Both the position numbers and the translations under genes were made by a program. From Mucilaginibacter gilvus (GTDB lineage: Bacteria; Bacteroidota; Bacteroidia; Sphingobacteriales; Sphingobacteriaceae): a stretch of 64,000 nucleotides of DNA. Positions 61,181 to 64,000 of the stretch are shown one piece after another. Under the pieces are notes generated by a model that saw only the letters and a list, made by a program, of their open reading frames with translations, was not told the DNA's origin and ran no database searches. Position 1 is the stretch's first letter, and each line of letters starts with the position of its first letter. Location: NCBI RefSeq assembly GCF_004054195.1, contig NZ_SBIW01000001.1:372001-436000 (forward strand). The letters run 5' to 3'.

Positions 61181-62385
61181 CGATAGGCTTGGTAACCCCT
61201 TATTTCCCCGACGAGCAAATCAAAGACAGTGGTATTGCAAATCATTGCCTGTCGCTGGCTGAGGGTATGGCTGAATTAGGGAATAAGGTAGTTGTATTAC
61301 ATATCAGGCCTCAATATAAAAACGAGCAGGACAATTATCATGAGTATAAAATAGGTGAGCTGATCACCGTTATCACACATAAAGCAAAGCTCCCGGCGGC
61401 CTTCACACGGGTTTTAAAAAACAAATGGGCGGTTATAGATTTTGCCCTAAAGGTTTCCTGTATGCTGCTTACCACCAAGGTGCTGAACGCTGCGATCAGG
61501 AAGCATGGGATAACCGTTATAGAAACATCCAGCTATTTTTCACTTTGCTATTTTCAATTATACAAAAGGAACAGCGTGCCCATTGCTGTTAGAGTGAGCA
61601 CCACTTTTACGCAGATCATGAACGACCATTACCCCTTTAAATCGAGAGGAATGGACCTGATCGCACGGATGGAACTCATATTCATCAAAAAAAGCAGGCA
61701 CCTTGTTACACACGCCCAAAACCACGCGCTGGAACTGGAGCAGTTATTTGGTATCAACCATTCACGGTTCCAAATTATTCCGCATGGTGTAAATTTGCCA
61801 ACGGATATCCCGGTTAAAACGGTAAAGCCCGGCCCTGTACAGATACTGTTTGTTGGCCGCCTGGAATACCGCAAGGGCATAGACGTTTTGCTGGCCGCCA
61901 TACCGTTAGTACTAAAAACGAACCCTGATATCCAATTTAACATCATTGGTGCCGATACCGGCAACGAATACCAAAACCGGTTTATTGCGGATACAGATAC
62001 CGGCATTTTGCAAAAGGTTACCTTCAGCGGAAAGGTGGATAACGACGCTTTACAGCAGGCATACTACAACGCTGATATTTTTGTGGCACCATCGCGGTAC
62101 GAATCTTTTGGGTTGATATTTATAGAGGCCATGAGCTACGGCAAACCGGTAATTGGGTGCGACGCGGGCGGCATGCCGGAAATTATCACCGATAATTACA
62201 ACGGCTTATTTGCCCTACCCGGCGATGCACAAAGCCTGGCCGAAAAACTCATATTGTTGATAGAAAACACCAGCCTAAGAGATGAGTTGGGCAGCAACGC
62301 GCTTAAAACAGTACAGGAAAAATTCACGGTAGCGCAATTAGCCGCGAGTTCGCTAAACTATTACCAACAAATCAGCAATAATTAA
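61177..62385 (+). CDS. Family 4 glycosyltransferase
   Basis: A 402-residue GT-B enzyme with a complete two-domain layout: the N-domain starts TIGLVTPYFPDEQIKDSGIANH, the linker is IIPHGVNLP, the C-domain starts ILFVGRLEYRKGIDVLL and the donor motif SRYESFGLIFIEAMSYGKPVIG (E-x7-E) is intact. It retains the sugar configuration when adding its residue. Start overlaps the previous stop (ATGA). Confidence 0.95.
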   Translation: MTIGLVTPYFPDEQIKDSGIANHCLSLAEGMAELGNKVVVLHIRPQYKNEQDNYHEYKIGELITVITHKAKLPAAFTRVLKNKWAVIDFALKVSCMLLTTKVLNAAIRKHGITVIETSSYFSLCYFQLYKRNSVPIAVRVSTTFTQIMNDHYPFKSRGMDLIARMELIFIKKSRHLVTHAQNHALELEQLFGINHSRFQIIPHGVNLPTDIPVKTVKPGPVQILFVGRLEYRKGIDVLLAAIPLVLKTNPDIQFNIIGADTGNEYQNRFIADTDTGILQKVTFSGKVDNDALQQAYYNADIFVAPSRYESFGLIFIEAMSYGKPVIGCDAGGMPEIITDNYNGLFALPGDAQSLAEKLILLIENTSLRDELGSNALKTVQEKFTVAQLAASSLNYYQQISNN

Positions 62386-63309
62386 TTGGTAAGCATTTCT
62401 GTAATCATCCCCACTTATAATCCCAATGTGGCAAGGCTTTGTCAAACATTATCGGCTTTAAAGAACCAGACCTTTCCGCTTAACTTATGGGAGCTGATCA
62501 TCATCGATAACAACTCATCAAACCATTTCGCAAAAGGGCTCGATTTGAGCTGGCACCCGGCAGCAACAATTATTACCGAAAATAAGCAGGGGCTCACCTA
62601 CGCACGTATCAAAGGGTTTAGCGTGGCCCGCGGCGAGATCATCATATTGGCCGATGATGATAACGTACTGGATAAAAATTACCTGCAAAACGTCCGCGGC
62701 ATCTTTCAGGCCAACTCCGGTTTAGGGAGTATCGGGGGCAAGTCTGTCCCTCAATTTGAATCACCTCCGCCGGAATGGTTAAGCCCATTTTACGATTCTC
62801 TTGCTTTAAGGGATCTGGGCGATAACCGGATCATTGATACTTGGCGCAATAATTACCCTGCCGCCGCTCCAATTGGCGCGGGCATGGCCATCCGTGAGAA
62901 TGCCTTGCGGACTTACATCTCGGCACATCATGCAGCTACCAACGTAATTACCGACAGAACAGCCACCTCGCTTTCCTCCGGTGGCGACAATGAAATAAAT
63001 TTAGCGATACTAAAATCGGGTTGGGCGGTTGGCTATTTCCCCGAACTTACATTAGAGCACATCATCCCCGCCGAACGCATAACCATCGCTTATATGGCAA
63101 AACTGGTTTTCGGCATCAACCGCTCCTGGGCCATCTTGTTAGCTAAACACAAGATCAGTCCCTGGGCAAGCATTCATAAAAACACACTGCTATTCAGAAA
63201 AATAAAAAGCTACATAAGCAACAAGGCTTGGCAGGGCGAAGGCAATTATTTAAGATGGAAAGCAGCCTGCGGCATATTCCAGGGACGGGCGGAAGGTAAC
63301 CGTAAATGA
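62386..63309 (+). CDS. Family 2 glycosyltransferase (TTG start)
   Basis: A 307-residue GT-A enzyme. TTG at 62386 follows the previous stop without a gap and stands just before ISVIIPTYNPNVARL. The nucleotide region is WELIIIDNNSSNHF and the DxD motif ADDDNV (about 86-91). The late GGDNEINLAILKSGW is the catalytic region, similar to that of the GT2 at 53891. It overlaps the next gene by 4 bp. Confidence 0.9.
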   Translation: MVSISVIIPTYNPNVARLCQTLSALKNQTFPLNLWELIIIDNNSSNHFAKGLDLSWHPAATIITENKQGLTYARIKGFSVARGEIIILADDDNVLDKNYLQNVRGIFQANSGLGSIGGKSVPQFESPPPEWLSPFYDSLALRDLGDNRIIDTWRNNYPAAAPIGAGMAIRENALRTYISAHHAATNVITDRTATSLSSGGDNEINLAILKSGWAVGYFPELTLEHIIPAERITIAYMAKLVFGINRSWAILLAKHKISPWASIHKNTLLFRKIKSYISNKAWQGEGNYLRWKAACGIFQGRAEGNRK

Positions 63310-64000
63310 TAAGTAAACTTAAGAACTCGCTTGCTTACAGGTTGCCCCAGGTTTACAAGACGCTGTTAGGCTTTAAAAGCATAAAAAAAGCGGCGTCGAA
63401 ACCACAGGCCGATGTTACCATCATCACCATGACGGGTAAACGATTGATCAGCATGACGCGGTTATCTATTCTTTCTATCGCGCGTAACTGGGTTGCTTTG
63501 CCCCGGCTGATAGTAATTACCGATGGCACCATCAGCACCGAAACAGTAAAGCAAAAATTAGCCTTTTGGCCCGGGGAACTAACCGTTTACGATTGGGAAC
63601 TAACGGCCAGCTACCACCTCGAGAAAAAGAGGCATAACCTGGTAAAATATGCAGGAGAGCATGTGCTGGGTAAAAAAATGGCCGCCATACTGCATTATGC
63701 CGAGCTTTCACCGGTTGTTTGGCTGGATAGCGATATCTTGTTCTTTTCCGATTTCAGCGCGCTTATCCCTGCCGCTAATAACAGCGGTTTCGCGTGCGGT
63801 GGCAGCGAGGATTACTCTGCTACTTACGACGACCGTATTTTAAAACATTACGATAACGATCTTTACCAACTGTACATGTTCAATTCAGGCCTCATGTATG
63901 TTTATGGCGAAAACCTTTACGAGCGTTTCGCAATAGAGCCCCTTTTGGCGGAACTCCGTTCGTACGTTTATTTTTTTACCGAGCAAACCGTGTTCGCCCA
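63306..64000 (+). CDS. GT-A type glycosyltransferase-like protein, 3' end missing
   Basis: An open frame of 231 codons that starts with ATG at 63306, overlapping the previous stop (ATGA), and continues past the right edge. The product begins MISKLKNSLAYRLPQVYKTL; it has a KKMAAILHYAELSPVVWLDS segment followed by DILFF, a DxD-type metal site, and an MFNSGLMYVYGENLYERF stretch. This is the layout of GT-A enzymes that act on sugar nucleotides, similar to the gene at 55968. Family and substrate are unresolved. Confidence 0.75.
   Translation, partial: MISKLKNSLAYRLPQVYKTLLGFKSIKKAASKPQADVTIITMTGKRLISMTRLSILSIARNWVALPRLIVITDGTISTETVKQKLAFWPGELTVYDWELTASYHLEKKRHNLVKYAGEHVLGKKMAAILHYAELSPVVWLDSDILFFSDFSALIPAANNSGFACGGSEDYSATYDDRILKHYDNDLYQLYMFNSGLMYVYGENLYERFAIEPLLAELRSYVYFFTEQTVFA

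Noticed and set aside
37199..64000. Polysaccharide locus as a recent horizontally acquired island with integrase and att sites
   Set aside because: No integrase, tRNA, transposase or direct repeat boundary is visible, and base composition does not obviously differ from the flanking housekeeping genes; transfer cannot be supported from this window alone.

Overview
The window is a chromosome segment of a Bacteroidota bacterium, most likely of the family Sphingobacteriaceae (Mucilaginibacter/Pedobacter type). The evidence is the Bacteroidota -7 promoter motif TAnnTTTG (twice with a TTTG box exactly 19 bp upstream), many SPII lipoproteins, an Hc1-type histone H1-like protein, a meso-DAP type MurE, FtsZ with a long tail, and GC near 45 percent. 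No rRNA, tRNA, CRISPR array, transposase or phage gene was seen.

Region 1 (1-10.1 kb) is mixed housekeeping: the 5' end of sucD, a DAACS symporter, a TauE/SafE permease, a UbiD-type decarboxylase with a GNAT enzyme, dapA, an Hc1 histone-like gene too short for usual gene cut-offs, and an alpha-oxoamine synthase. Region 2 (10.3-27.0 kb, minus strand) is a complete division and cell wall (dcw) cluster in the order mraZ-rsmH-ftsL-ftsI-murE-mraY-murD-ftsW-murG-murC-ftsQ-ftsA-ftsZ. A 10-bp phased MraZ-box-like site lies upstream of mraZ, and DnaA-box-like sequences lie between ftsA and ftsZ. Region 3 (27.1-37.1 kb) holds purU, several lipoproteins, a VOC protein, a secreted CocE/NonD hydrolase, and a gap-GNAT-pgk group. 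Region 4 (37.2-64.0 kb) is a surface polysaccharide locus: a WecA-like initiating transferase and a GT2 on the minus strand, then on the plus strand wza/wzc homologues, a NusG-like antiterminator, an asparagine synthase homologue, a Wzt-type ATPase, about ten glycosyltransferases, and an MBOAT/SGNH O-acylation pair. It runs off the right edge.

The most interesting system is at 47.3-52.8 kb: two dTDP-sugar 3,4-ketoisomerases, a GNAT acyltransferase, an acyl carrier protein, a KAS III, a ketoreductase, a second KAS III and a DegT/FdtB-like aminotransferase, all overlapping or nearly so. I infer a small dedicated hydroxyacyl assembly line whose product is transferred to a 3-amino-3,6-dideoxyhexose. 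Two KAS III enzymes, one ketoreductase and no dehydratase would fit 3-hydroxybutyryl or 3,5-dihydroxyhexanoyl.

The second notable feature is a GC-rich palindromic repeat (core CCCCCTTCAGGGGG) present seven times. Three copies lie in frame inside the 5' ends of murG, ftsW and murD and encode the same peptide, NQKLPLQGAGG. Each is paired with an inverted copy at the end of the preceding gene, giving REPIN-like modules at three consecutive junctions of an essential operon. A fourth junction (murE-mraY) carries a different inverted repeat family. The C-terminal tail of ftsQ also shows a one-base frameshift that leaves about 60 tail codons out of frame just before ftsA.
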